Shown here: piece after piece, positions 1 to 8,758 of the stretch
Layout of the letters: each line of letters starts with the position of its first letter
Position numbering within the stretch: the first letter of the stretch is position 1
Source: Bacteroidales bacterium UBA3834
GTDB taxonomy: Bacteria > Bacteroidota > Bacteroidia > Bacteroidales > P3
DNA length: 56,288 bases
Assembly (NCBI GenBank): GCA_002392965.1
Contig: DGIA01000038.1
Coordinates: 1 to 56,288 of the forward strand
Direction of reading: 5' to 3'
The notes under the pieces: generated by a model
Database searches by the model: none
The model's input: only the letters and a program-made list of their open reading frames with translations
What the model was told of the DNA's origin: nothing
Translations under genes and position numbers: made by a program

Positions 1-187
1 TGGTGATACCGCGCTCTTTCTCTTCGGGAGCGGAGTCGATGCTGTCGAAGCTCTTCACCTCGGAAAGGCCCTTCTCGGCGAGAACCTTGGTGATAGCAGC
101 GGTCAGAGTGGTCTTACCGTGGTCAACGTGGCCGATGGTACCGATGTTGACGTGCGGTTTGGAACGATCGAATTTTTCTTTTGCCAT
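1..187 (-). CDS. tuf: Elongation factor Tu, N-terminal part (runs off the window)
   Basis: The minus strand from 187 encodes the start of EF-Tu, the GTPase that brings aminoacyl-tRNA to the ribosome. About 62 residues are visible, including the P-loop region GHVDHGKTTLT and the following SIDSAPEEKERGIT stretch that leads into switch I. The start is the ATG at 185-187, giving the usual MAKEKFDRSKPHVN opening. The rest of the gene lies to the left of base 1. Four tRNA genes stand directly upstream on the same strand, so it is probably read from the promoter at 784-815. Confidence 0.97.
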   Translation of the reverse strand, partial: MAKEKFDRSKPHVNIGTIGHVDHGKTTLTAAITKVLAEKGLSEVKSFDSIDSAPEEKERGIT

Positions 188-306
188 TTTTTAATACGTA
201 TTAAATGTTAACAATTAATAATTTATTTCACGTTCAAAGAGGGCGGGCACCATGGCTTTCGTCCTCCAAAAATCTTTTCTTTCAGTGCCTTTCGGCAAAA
301 AAAGAG

Positions 307-378
307 AGCCACAGACGAGAGTCGGACTCGTGACCTCTTCCTTACCAAGGAAGCGCTCTACCACTGAGCTACTGCGGC
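307..378 (-). tRNA. tRNA-Thr (GGT anticodon)
   Basis: On the minus strand the acceptor arm GCCGCAG pairs with CTGTGGC (one G-U). The anticodon arm CTTCC-TTGGTAA-GGAAG shows GGT, and the T-arm has TCCGA. CCA is not encoded. It is the last tRNA before tuf. Confidence 0.95.
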
Positions 379-454
379 TTGTGTTTCTCACACTCTCTTT
401 TGAGAACCTTTCTTTTTCAAGGCGGGGCTGGTTCTGCTGCCTCCGCTTGTCTGG

Positions 455-527
455 AGCGGAAGACGGGGCTCGAACCCGCCACCTATAGCTTGGAAGGCTA
501 TCGCTCTACCAAATGAGCTACTTCCGC
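455..527 (-). tRNA. tRNA-Gly (TCC anticodon)
   Basis: The acceptor arm GCGGAAG pairs with CTTCCGC, the anticodon stem ATAGC/GCTAT encloses CTTCCAA (anticodon TCC), and the T-loop reads TTCGAGC. CCA is not encoded. Confidence 0.95.
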
Positions 528-546
528 CTGTTGAAGTTTGGCTTCG

Positions 547-628
547 TGGGGGAGGGTGGACTCGAACCACCGAACTCTTCCGAGGACAGATTTACAGTCT
601 GTTGCAATTGCCGCTATGCGACTCCCCC
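547..628 (-). tRNA. tRNA-Tyr (GTA anticodon)
   Basis: This 82-nt class II tRNA has a long variable arm. The acceptor GGGGGAG pairs with CTCCCCC, and the anticodon arm CAGA-CTGTAAA-TCTG gives GTA. The T-loop is TTCGAGT. Confidence 0.95.
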
Positions 629-668
629 ATATTGTTGTCCGATTACTCATTATAAGCGTCGGACCCCG

Positions 669-741
669 AGCCGATGAAGGGACTCGAACCCCCGACAGGC
701 TGATTACAAATCAGCTACTCTACCAACTGAGTTACATCGGC
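669..741 (-). tRNA. tRNA-Thr (TGT anticodon)
   Basis: The acceptor GCCGATG pairs with CATCGGC. The anticodon stem GCTGA/TCAGC holds the anticodon TGT. It is the promoter-proximal tRNA of the Thr-Tyr-Gly-Thr-tuf series, the same order as thrU-tyrU-glyT-thrT-tufB in Escherichia coli. Confidence 0.95.
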
Positions 742-783
742 TTCTGGCACTTTTTCAAACAACTCTTTCTCGGTTTGAGGCTG

Positions 784-815
784 CAAAATTACTACTTTTT
801 CCGAAACCCACCAAG
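784..815 (-). promoter_or_regulatory. Bacteroidota-type promoter of the tRNA-tuf operon
   Basis: On the minus strand CTTG (812-815) is followed after 20 nt by TAATTTTG (784-791), a full match to the TAnnTTTG -7 element. It lies about 40 nt before the first tRNA. Confidence 0.7.
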
Positions 816-963
816 TTTTTTTTGAAAAAAAAATTTTGACTGTTTATAATTTGTTGATAAATAAGAAAATATCACCCAAACTTTTTTCACCTATCACCAA
901 CCTGTGCCCGTGCATTTAACAATCAGCACCCCTGATAAAGACCTTTTTGCACCCTCTTGACAC

Positions 964-993
964 AAAAAAAGGGGCACACACACGTATGCCCCT
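964..993 (-). terminator. Intrinsic terminator of the T9SS protein gene
   Basis: The arms 970-976 and 987-993 (AGGGGCA/TGCCCCT) form a 7-bp hairpin followed on the minus strand by seven T residues. It lies about 40 nt after the stop codon of the large gene starting at 7210. Confidence 0.85.
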
Positions 994-1033
994 GAATTAC
1001 AATCCATCAGACATTGCCGACGGACTTTTTTCA

Positions 1034-4000
1034 CTACTTCACCACAAGTTTACGGATGGCGCTGGCGTCGCTGCTTGTCACACGCACAAAGTACGCACCG
1101 CTGGCATAGCCAGTCACGTCCACAGCCATGCGACTACTATTGGTCTTGCCATGGAACACTGTGCGACCGCTTTGGTCAATGATGCTCACCTCAGCCGCGC
1201 CTTCGAAGGAACGCAAGTCAAGCGTGACCGTCGTACTAGTGGGGTTCGGATAGAGTGTGAAGGTAGCACTGCCGACCACATCGTCGATACCTTCGGTGTT
1301 ATGCTGATGACGCGTGGTAAAAACAACATAGTCGCTCCAATCCGAGTAAAGTTCTTCGTCCTCATCACATATCGTACGCACCCGCACGCGATACTCGGTG
1401 CTGTCGGACAGACCGGTAAAGCCATAGTAGCTTTGTGTAGAGGTGAAGGTAACGGTGTTCTCCTCCGAGGTCAGCTCCACCTCCCATCGGTTAGTGCCTG
1501 CGGGAGCTGTCCAACTCACACGTGCACTTGTCACCGTGACGTTGGTCACATTCACGTTGCTCACAGCCGGGCACTCCGCCTGAGGCTCCGTATAGTGGCT
1601 GTTGAAGTGCAGCACATTGCTGGCGATGGAACTGTCCGTAGCCGAGCAGAGTGCCACCACATAGAGGTCATACGTCACGCTGTCGGTCAGTCCGGTCAGG
1701 TGGATGTTGTTGCCATTGACAGTCTGCATCGTCCAGTTGTCGGCGGTGCTGAGCTTATAATACACATGGTAGGTCGAAGCCGTTCCACTCCAGATGATGT
1801 CGGCCGAATGGTCGGCATTGATGGTGGGATACAGCTGATCGGGTTTTGGACAGGAGGCCTGGCCAATACAGTGCACATAGAGTTCGTAACCGGCGGCAGC
1901 GGCATAGCCACTTGTGAATACCACGGTCAGGGCACCGGTAGTCGAGGTGGCTATCGGGATATTGAATACTGTGTCCAAACTGGCGGTGTTGATACTGAAC
2001 AGCGCCGTGCCGGTGGCATCCGTGCCATCATAAATGGTCAGACTCGGTGTGTGTTCACCCAATTTGATTTTGGCTCCTTGTATTTGCGGCTGACGGCCGT
2101 TCTCGATGGTCCGGATGACCAGCTTCGAATTGCTATTATGCAGGTAGCCTGCAATGGGGCCACCATTGTCATAGACAATGAAGTCACATCCCGTCACGGT
2201 GTCGGCCGTACCCGAGTTGTTCATCCACACCTCGTCGGTGGCTACACCGTTCTGCAACTCCACCCAGTTACTGTAACTATCGCCCAAACATTTGCTGCGC
2301 ACGAAGAAGCGGTATTTGGCGCCGTCGGCCAACTGGCCGTAGTCGGGCTGATACATTGTGTCGGTGACGGTAATCAACTGCGAAGCGGACACACTGTCGG
2401 GGTCGATAGTGGAGGTAATTGTATCCATGTACACCTGCCATTCAGCGGCATCGCCTTGGGGTGTCCAAGTGAAATACACATCGTCGGCCGTGTTAGGATA
2501 CATGGTGTTGTGGGCTTTGATGTTCGCCGGCGGGAAACATCCGGGTAACTCGATAACCATAAGGCTGTCCATCTCAAATCCCCATTCGGCATACATGCCG
2601 CTACCCTCGTTATGTGTATGGCTAATAGCAATACGGTTACCGGGACCGTTGTAGTTGAGATAGTTATAGGTAAACACCACAGGTTCTTCGCGGCTTTGGT
2701 TCGGGTCGGCCATCTTGCCGGCCACATGCACCATACCCGTGATTTCGTCATACACTCCGAATACCATACTGTCACCTTCGCTGATGTTGCCAAGTTTGGC
2801 TTTGAAACTGATTTGCAACTTGGAGAAAGAGGCATTCAGTGCCGGCAGAATGGCATATTCATAGGCGGAGTTTGTCTTTGCCATCAAGGTGCCATCGCCA
2901 GGACCGCTGTAGCCATGTCCGTCAACAGGGTCGATAATCCAGTTATTGAAACCGAACTTGGAGGGATCGGTGAAATCCCAGCAAGGCGGCACATCCATGG
3001 TTGCACTGTAGAAAGGCTCATAGTAAGGCACATCCATCAATGCACAGGGGGTCTGTGCAAAAGCGAATGCCCACAGGGTGTCATTTCCGCAGACGTTGCC
3101 CACACGAACCTCATAAGATGTGGCATAAGACAGACCGGTCAGGGTATCAGCCAGGCCGTTGCTCGGATTTGGAACACTCCATACGCCACCACCGGCACGA
3201 TGTTGTACCACAAAATTATTCACCGTTCCGTTAGCCGTCCAACTCACAATAATGGAGTCGTTAAGAGCCACAGCGGTCACATTGTCAGGATAGTGGCACC
3301 CTTCATCGAGGCTGATGTTGATGTCGTCAATTACACCCATGTTGTATTCATAAGTCGAAGTGTAGCGGAAAGCCACATAATAGGTGTTGTTGGAATTCAA
3401 TGTACTAGTGTTAAACTCATAGCGCTGGTAAGTATCAGTGGTCACGCTGGCCAATGGAATGAAGGTGCTATCCACTGCGGGGTTGGTCATGACACCGGCC
3501 TCCAGAATCGGCGCGGAATAGTAGGTATTATCCTCTCTCATACCCCAGAAACTCACATAGATAGAATCGCCAGGCAGCGGTACAGGGTCGCTGCTCACAA
3601 TACTGGTGCCAGTACTGATGTAGTAGAACGTCAAGGCTTTGTCTCCGGTGTGTGCTTCGGTGTTATAACCATCGGCCACTCCCGGAAAGACAAGACCATC
3701 ATAGGAAGAACCGGTGGCACCACTGTTATTCCAACAGGCAGGCATCTCGCCCACAACATCGTTTTCGAACGAAGTACTGTATGGCAACACCATCGGGGCG
3801 CACAAAGTTCTGGCTATGGCAACCGTTGTCCACAGCGTGTCAGTCGTGCAGGCGGTTCCCACCATGATTTCATAGGCCGTAGCGGTAGATAAGCCCGTAA
3901 GGTCGGTTTGAGTGGAGGCCAGGCCTTCAACCGAGCTCCAGGCAGTGGTACCTTTCACTCGGTAACGCACCGTGTAGTTGTTCATGATGCCGTCATCGCT

Positions 4001-7000
4001 CCAACTCACGGTAATCTTGTTGGTATCTGTACCATAGGCCACCATGCTGTCGGGACGATGGCAACCGTCGTCCATGCGGATATTGATGTCATCCACATTG
4101 GCACCACCCCAATAATCAGAAGCACTATAACGGAAAGCCAGATAGTAGGTGCTATCGACAGCCAACGCAGGTGTGACAAACTCATACTGGGCATAGTCGT
4201 TGCTTCCTGTGAGAGTGATCATAGGCACGAATGTGCTGTCGTCGGTGAGGTCGGTCATCAGTCCTGCTTCCAGGGTAAGTGTTGTGTAGCCATTGCCATC
4301 ATCGGTCCGTGCCCAGAATCCCACCACCAACGACTCGCCGTTGGCAGGCAAGGCGCTACTGGCAATGAGGGTGCTCACATTCTCCGAGACAAAGCCCAGT
4401 GAATGGCTGCCCGAGTTGGCCCCATCGGACACTGCCGGATAATCCGTATAGATATAACTATACGTAGCATAGTCAAAGCGACCATAGGAATAGCTGCTGA
4501 GAACTGTCCAGCACGAAGGAACTGCATCCATCGCATCCCCTTCGAAACTGGTGCTGAAGGGTAATCCCATCGATCCACAAAGAGTCTTCGCACTTAGCGT
4601 GGACACAAGAGTGTCGCCATTGCATAGCGAACCAACATAGATATCGTAGATCGTATTGGCATTGAGCCCCGAGAAGGTATAGAATGTGTCGGTCACGCTG
4701 GAAGCACTCCAATTGATGGCACCTGTACCGCTCTTTATACCCACGGCCCACTCGCTCTCCGTACCAACACTCACCCAGTTGACGCTGATGCTTGTGCTAT
4801 CGACAACATCAAAACTCAGCATGGGAGCGAAGCATTCGGGCACCTCGCAAGAGGCCATGAAACTCACGGCAGGAATATTGTTCTGCAAAGTGCCGCTGCC
4901 TGGATCGGAAGGCTGATAATCAGTTCCGTCGCTGGATGTGGCAAGACCTTGTTGTGATGTAGCCGCCACAGACGCCCACTGAGGACTGTTCTTCCAAGAA
5001 CCCGTGTTGTCATCGACGGCAATCACCAGGTTGCGGATGCCATCATAGACAAAGGCGGTGTCGAAGGGGATAGATTTCCATCCTGTGCTGGTGACATCGA
5101 TGGTGACATTACTGGCCACACGGGTCAAGCTGTCGTAGGGGATCCAGCCGTTGTCGTTAGGGAATGCGCTTAAAGAGGTGTGCCCCATATAGACATCCAC
5201 CGTGCGGATGTTGTTGTTCACAGCTGTGTTTGCCATGAAAGCCAGGCCGTGGATAGTGTCGATATCGGGCATCTGGGCGACGGTGTAGATGGCCTGGGCA
5301 TAGGAGTAATTGTAGTAGGTGTTCGTAGGAATGCTAGTATTGGAGGAGTTATCGGTTGCCACCTCTGCACACGAGGTTGTCATAAAGGTCACACTGACAG
5401 CGCCAGCGGTATCGACTTGGTTCCCGACGTCGCAGTAATTGCGCAGCATGACCGTGTAACTATGGCCGGGCAGCAAGTTACCGAGCGTGTAGGCGGTACC
5501 CGTCACATCGACTTCAACCGGAGCTGCATCGGCATCGGTGTTATCCGTCATGACAATCCGCACTCCGCCCGTGGGGAAGCCCACAGTGCTGTCATAGGCC
5601 CAGTTGATGACGGCGGCGGTATAACTGATATTCCCCATCGTCGCATTGATCACAGGCGCACAGGTCATCTGGGTGGTAAGGCTTCCAAACGGTTTTGGAT
5701 CCGACGCATCGCTGCCACAGTTGGTGCGCACCCAGACATAGTAGGTCGTCTGCGGAAGCAGGCCACCAAGCGCATAATGTACCGTATCGTTCAGGTCGTT
5801 GACGGTCTCCACCATAGCATTGTCGATGTTGTTCGTCGTACCGTAGAGCAAGTCATAGGATGTGGCGCTGGCGCCGCCGGTGGTCCAAGTCAAATATGCC
5901 GTGTAGGGTCCCACGCTATCGACCACCGCCATACTGGGCTTGTTGCAGCCATTGTCTTGACGGATGACTACATCGTCGAACTTGCCGATAAACGTGGATC
6001 CATAGTAACCGTATCCATAACCCATCCATGCAACATAATATGTGGCATTGGGGTCAAGGCCGGCGGTGCTGAAAGTATATTCTTCCCAGCTGTTGCTTCC
6101 CACCTCTGCCAAGGGAATGAAGGTACTCGTGTCGTGAGGGTTGGTGATAACACCGGCTTTAATCCAGCAATTCGAGGCTCGGCGCGCCCAGAAACTGACG
6201 AATATCTGGTCGCCGGGCAGCGGCACACGGGGCGATACCACCAGGTTGTACGGTTGGCTGCTGTTACCTTGCAGATACATGGCGTATGTGCCGTCCGGGG
6301 TGTGGTTGGCAGGCGAGTTCTGGTCGTTCACCGACGGGTCGGTGCCGGCATGGATAACGCTGTCCCAGCAGGGGTACCATGCACCGTTGTAGGCGGCATC
6401 CTCGAAATCGACAATATAGGGCAAGGTAATCTGTCCGCATTCGGTACGGAAAGTGCCGCTGACGGCTGCCGACGAGTCGGTGGCCGAGCAGATGGCACGC
6501 ACCAAGAAGTGATAAGCCGTGCTGGCGTCCAGGTTGCCCACCGTCAATGAGGTGGTGGCAGAGGTCAGCCACGTGGTGTCGCCGGCTGCCCAGCAGGCCA
6601 CGCTGTAGGAGGCTCCGGTGTTCATCTCGTCATTCCAACTGAGGGTGATGCTCGCGCTGTCGGCAGCTCCGGCAGTCAAGCCGGTGACAGCCAGACAGGT
6701 GGGCGGGTCTTGTATGACGATGTCGTCGATGTAGAGAAAATACTGGTCGTTAGCCGTGTATTTGATGCACACATACTTCGTGCCGGCCGGGACAATTCCT
6801 TCAAACTTCTGGTAGTCGGTGGAATTGGTGGACACCTCGGCCCCCCAGGTAAATGCTTCAGGGGCGCTGGTGGTCGATGACCAACCCAGCATGAATGTTT
6901 CCGTGTAGTAGCTCATTCCTGCTTTGTACCAGAACTCCACCTGTGCCGGAGCCGTAAGGGGGCTCAGTTCGGGAGAAATCAGATACTGCGGCGGATTGGT

Positions 7001-7210
7001 ACTGTAAAAGAACTTGAAGCAATAGGCCCCGTTGCGGGCGTTATCGCTGCTTCTCCCTGTGCCGCCGGCACCGTTCACCACACTCCAGCTGTTGTAGGCC
7101 GTCTCATTCTCGAAATCCATCGTGACGGGCAGCGTCAACTGAGCCGTCGCCGCCCACGGCACTACGAGCAGCGCCGCAAGCAACAATCTCTTGAATACTT
7201 TTTTCTTCAT
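1034..7210 (-). CDS. Giant secreted multi-domain protein with T9SS C-terminal sorting domain
   Basis: This 2058-aa exported protein begins with a signal peptide (residues 1-23, cleavage likely after ATA). It then alternates MAM/choice-of-anchor-J-like beta domains (about 25-168, 258-417, 880-1045, 1139-1303, 1391-1555), each opening with a motif like LPYSTSFEN and most closing with DDINI, with about nine fibronectin type III-like modules. Residues 613-792 look different, and 1675-1780 resemble a CUB domain. The last about 75 residues (TFTLYPNPTSTTVTLDL ... RKLVVK) are a type A T9SS sorting domain, so the protein should cross the outer membrane and be surface-attached or released. No protease or glycosidase motif is visible. 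A role as adhesin or matrix protein is inference from architecture. It is monocistronic, with its own promoter and terminator. Confidence 0.9.
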   Translation of the reverse strand: MKKKVFKRLLLAALLVVPWAATAQLTLPVTMDFENETAYNSWSVVNGAGGTGRSSDNARNGAYCFKFFYSTNPPQYLISPELSPLTAPAQVEFWYKAGMSYYTETFMLGWSSTTSAPEAFTWGAEVSTNSTDYQKFEGIVPAGTKYVCIKYTANDQYFLYIDDIVIQDPPTCLAVTGLTAGAADSASITLSWNDEMNTGASYSVACWAAGDTTWLTSATTSLTVGNLDASTAYHFLVRAICSATDSSAAVSGTFRTECGQITLPYIVDFEDAAYNGAWYPCWDSVIHAGTDPSVNDQNSPANHTPDGTYAMYLQGNSSQPYNLVVSPRVPLPGDQIFVSFWARRASNCWIKAGVITNPHDTSTFIPLAEVGSNSWEEYTFSTAGLDPNATYYVAWMGYGYGYYGSTFIGKFDDVVIRQDNGCNKPSMAVVDSVGPYTAYLTWTTGGASATSYDLLYGTTNNIDNAMVETVNDLNDTVHYALGGLLPQTTYYVWVRTNCGSDASDPKPFGSLTTQMTCAPVINATMGNISYTAAVINWAYDSTVGFPTGGVRIVMTDNTDADAAPVEVDVTGTAYTLGNLLPGHSYTVMLRNYCDVGNQVDTAGAVSVTFMTTSCAEVATDNSSNTSIPTNTYYNYSYAQAIYTVAQMPDIDTIHGLAFMANTAVNNNIRTVDVYMGHTSLSAFPNDNGWIPYDSLTRVASNVTIDVTSTGWKSIPFDTAFVYDGIRNLVIAVDDNTGSWKNSPQWASVAATSQQGLATSSDGTDYQPSDPGSGTLQNNIPAVSFMASCEVPECFAPMLSFDVVDSTSISVNWVSVGTESEWAVGIKSGTGAINWSASSVTDTFYTFSGLNANTIYDIYVGSLCNGDTLVSTLSAKTLCGSMGLPFSTSFEGDAMDAVPSCWTVLSSYSYGRFDYATYSYIYTDYPAVSDGANSGSHSLGFVSENVSTLIASSALPANGESLVVGFWARTDDGNGYTTLTLEAGLMTDLTDDSTFVPMITLTGSNDYAQYEFVTPALAVDSTYYLAFRYSASDYWGGANVDDINIRMDDGCHRPDSMVAYGTDTNKITVSWSDDGIMNNYTVRYRVKGTTAWSSVEGLASTQTDLTGLSTATAYEIMVGTACTTDTLWTTVAIARTLCAPMVLPYSTSFENDVVGEMPACWNNSGATGSSYDGLVFPGVADGYNTEAHTGDKALTFYYISTGTSIVSSDPVPLPGDSIYVSFWGMREDNTYYSAPILEAGVMTNPAVDSTFIPLASVTTDTYQRYEFNTSTLNSNNTYYVAFRYTSTYEYNMGVIDDINISLDEGCHYPDNVTAVALNDSIIVSWTANGTVNNFVVQHRAGGGVWSVPNPSNGLADTLTGLSYATSYEVRVGNVCGNDTLWAFAFAQTPCALMDVPYYEPFYSATMDVPPCWDFTDPSKFGFNNWIIDPVDGHGYSGPGDGTLMAKTNSAYEYAILPALNASFSKLQISFKAKLGNISEGDSMVFGVYDEITGMVHVAGKMADPNQSREEPVVFTYNYLNYNGPGNRIAISHTHNEGSGMYAEWGFEMDSLMVIELPGCFPPANIKAHNTMYPNTADDVYFTWTPQGDAAEWQVYMDTITSTIDPDSVSASQLITVTDTMYQPDYGQLADGAKYRFFVRSKCLGDSYSNWVELQNGVATDEVWMNNSGTADTVTGCDFIVYDNGGPIAGYLHNSNSKLVIRTIENGRQPQIQGAKIKLGEHTPSLTIYDGTDATGTALFSINTASLDTVFNIPIATSTTGALTVVFTSGYAAAAGYELYVHCIGQASCPKPDQLYPTINADHSADIIWSGTASTYHVYYKLSTADNWTMQTVNGNNIHLTGLTDSVTYDLYVVALCSATDSSIASNVLHFNSHYTEPQAECPAVSNVNVTNVTVTSARVSWTAPAGTNRWEVELTSEENTVTFTSTQSYYGFTGLSDSTEYRVRVRTICDEDEELYSDWSDYVVFTTRHQHNTEGIDDVVGSATFTLYPNPTSTTVTLDLRSFEGAAEVSIIDQSGRTVFHGKTNSSRMAVDVTGYASGAYFVRVTSSDASAIRKLVVK

Positions 7211-7284
7211 AATCCTAGTATTTAGTTAATATTGTATCGTTTGCACAAAAATTTCTGTTCCCCTGCTCCACAAGGGGACAGAGG

Positions 7285-7292
7285 CAAATATA
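7285..7292 (-). promoter_or_regulatory. -7 element (TATATTTG) for the T9SS protein gene
   Basis: TATATTTG is a perfect -7 box 75 nt before the ATG; no clear -33 TTTG is present. A hairpin (TCCCCT/AGGGGA) lies just downstream in the 5' leader, at about 7258-7279. Confidence 0.6.
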
Positions 7293-7409
7293 CGAAAAAA
7301 AAATAATATGGATATTTAAAAACCTAATTTCCTCCCATTCCTCTGTTCTTCCATCAACCACCCGGCAAGAAACAGCTGCCACCATTCCACCCTAGTGCAT
7401 AACCCTAAG

Positions 7410-7464
7410 GTAGTACCAGGTTAGTACTAGGGTAACACTAGGGTAACACTAGGGTAGCACTAGG
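7410..7464. repeat. Five tandem 11-bp repeats, consensus GTARYACTAGG
   Basis: The units at 7410, 7421, 7432, 7443 and 7454 are each 11 bp; the third and fourth are identical. They fill most of the spacer between the ribBA terminator and the T9SS gene promoter, a 319-bp stretch with no gene. The function is unknown. Confidence 0.85.
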
Positions 7465-7511
7465 GCATAGGAAACATATCCCTAAGAATCAGCCCGTTAA
7501 AAACGACCTTC

Positions 7512-7545
7512 AAAAAAACAAGCACCTGCCTACTCGCCGAGGTGC
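7512..7545 (-). terminator. Intrinsic terminator overlapping the ribBA stop codon
   Basis: The arms GCACCT (7522-7527) and AGGTGC (7540-7545) form a hairpin whose loop contains the TAG stop. It is followed on the minus strand by TTGTTTTTTT. It closes the recA-ribBA operon. Confidence 0.85.
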
Positions 7546-8744
7546 AATTCGTGCCCCATACGGTCTTGCTTGGTTTTCAGGTATTTCTCGTTGTATTGGT
7601 TGGGTTCGATGACGATGGGAATAATCTCGGTCACCTCGAGGCCATAGCCTTCAAGACCTGTGCGCTTCACCGGGTTGTTGGTCACAAGGCGCATCTTGGT
7701 GACCTTCTGGTCACGAAGAATCTGGGCGCCGATGCCGTAGTCGCGCTCATCGGCCTTGAAGCCAAGTTTGAGGTTGGCATCGACCGTATCATAGCCCATC
7801 TCCTGCAGGTGGTAAGCTTTCAGCTTGTTGACCAAGCCGATGCCACGCCCTTCCTGGCTCATATAGACGATGAGGCCCTTGCCTTCGGCGTCGATCATCT
7901 CCATCGCACGGTGCAGCTGGTCGCCGCAGTCGCACTTGCAGGAGCCGAAAATGTCGCCGGTGGCACAGCTGCTGTGGACACGCACCAGCACAGGTTCGCC
8001 TTCCTCCCAGTCGCCCTTCTTGAGCACCATGTGGGTACTGCCGTTGTCGAGTTGGGTGTAGGCGATGAGCTGGAAGTTGCCCCATCGGGTGGGCAGGAAC
8101 ACCTCCTGCTCGCGGCGGATGAGGGTTTCGTGAGCCACACGGTAGGCGATGAGGTCCTTGATGGTGATGATCTTGAAACCGAATTTATGGGCCACTTCCT
8201 GCAACTGGGGCATACGGGCCATGGTGCCGTCGTCGTTGATAATTTCGATAAGGGCACCCGCGGGATAGAGACCTGCGAGACGAGCCAGATCGACGGCGGC
8301 CTCGGTGTGGCCGGCACGGACGAGCACACCCCCGTTGCGGGCACGCAAGGGGTTGATATGACCCGGGCGACCCAAGTCGTCAGCTTTGGTGGCGGGGTCG
8401 GCCAGGGCCCGGATGGTGCTGGCGCGGTCGTGCATGGAGACGCCTGTGGTGCAGCCGTCCTTGAGGTTATCGACCGTCACGGTGAAGGGGGTGCCGAGGA
8501 GCGAGGTGTTGTCGTGCACCTGCATGTCGAGGTTCAACTCGTGACAGCGCTGTTCGGTAATGGGTGCGCAGAGCACTCCGCGCCCGTTCTTGAGCATGAA
8601 ATTGACATGCTCGGGAGTGATTTTCTCGGCTGCCATGATGAAGTCGCCTTCGTTTTCACGGTCCTCGTCATCGACGACAATCACGAACTTGCCTTGGCGG
8701 AAGTCTTCAATGGCCTCTTCTATGGTATTGATCTTGAAATCCAT
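7530..8744 (-). CDS. ribBA: Bifunctional DHBP synthase / GTP cyclohydrolase II
   Basis: This 404-aa fusion makes both precursors of riboflavin. The N-terminal half (about 1-205) is 3,4-dihydroxy-2-butanone-4-phosphate synthase, with the acidic motif DDEDRENEGDFIMAAE and HTEAAVDL. The C-terminal half (about 206-404) is GTP cyclohydrolase II, with the zinc motif SSCATGDIFGSCKCDCG and the YMSQEGRGIGL loop. Both active sites look intact and the length is normal for the fusion. It is the last gene of the recA operon, 14 nt after mazG, and ends in its own terminator hairpin. Confidence 0.97.
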   Translation of the reverse strand: MDFKINTIEEAIEDFRQGKFVIVVDDEDRENEGDFIMAAEKITPEHVNFMLKNGRGVLCAPITEQRCHELNLDMQVHDNTSLLGTPFTVTVDNLKDGCTTGVSMHDRASTIRALADPATKADDLGRPGHINPLRARNGGVLVRAGHTEAAVDLARLAGLYPAGALIEIINDDGTMARMPQLQEVAHKFGFKIITIKDLIAYRVAHETLIRREQEVFLPTRWGNFQLIAYTQLDNGSTHMVLKKGDWEEGEPVLVRVHSSCATGDIFGSCKCDCGDQLHRAMEMIDAEGKGLIVYMSQEGRGIGLVNKLKAYHLQEMGYDTVDANLKLGFKADERDYGIGAQILRDQKVTKMRLVTNNPVKRTGLEGYGLEVTEIIPIVIEPNQYNEKYLKTKQDRMGHELHLGE

Positions 8745-8758
8745 GTCGTATCTGTGTT

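Noticed and set aside
947..2548. 533-aa open frame on the plus strand opposite the T9SS gene
   Set aside because: It is the antisense shadow of a long coding region; the minus-strand product has clear domains and signals.
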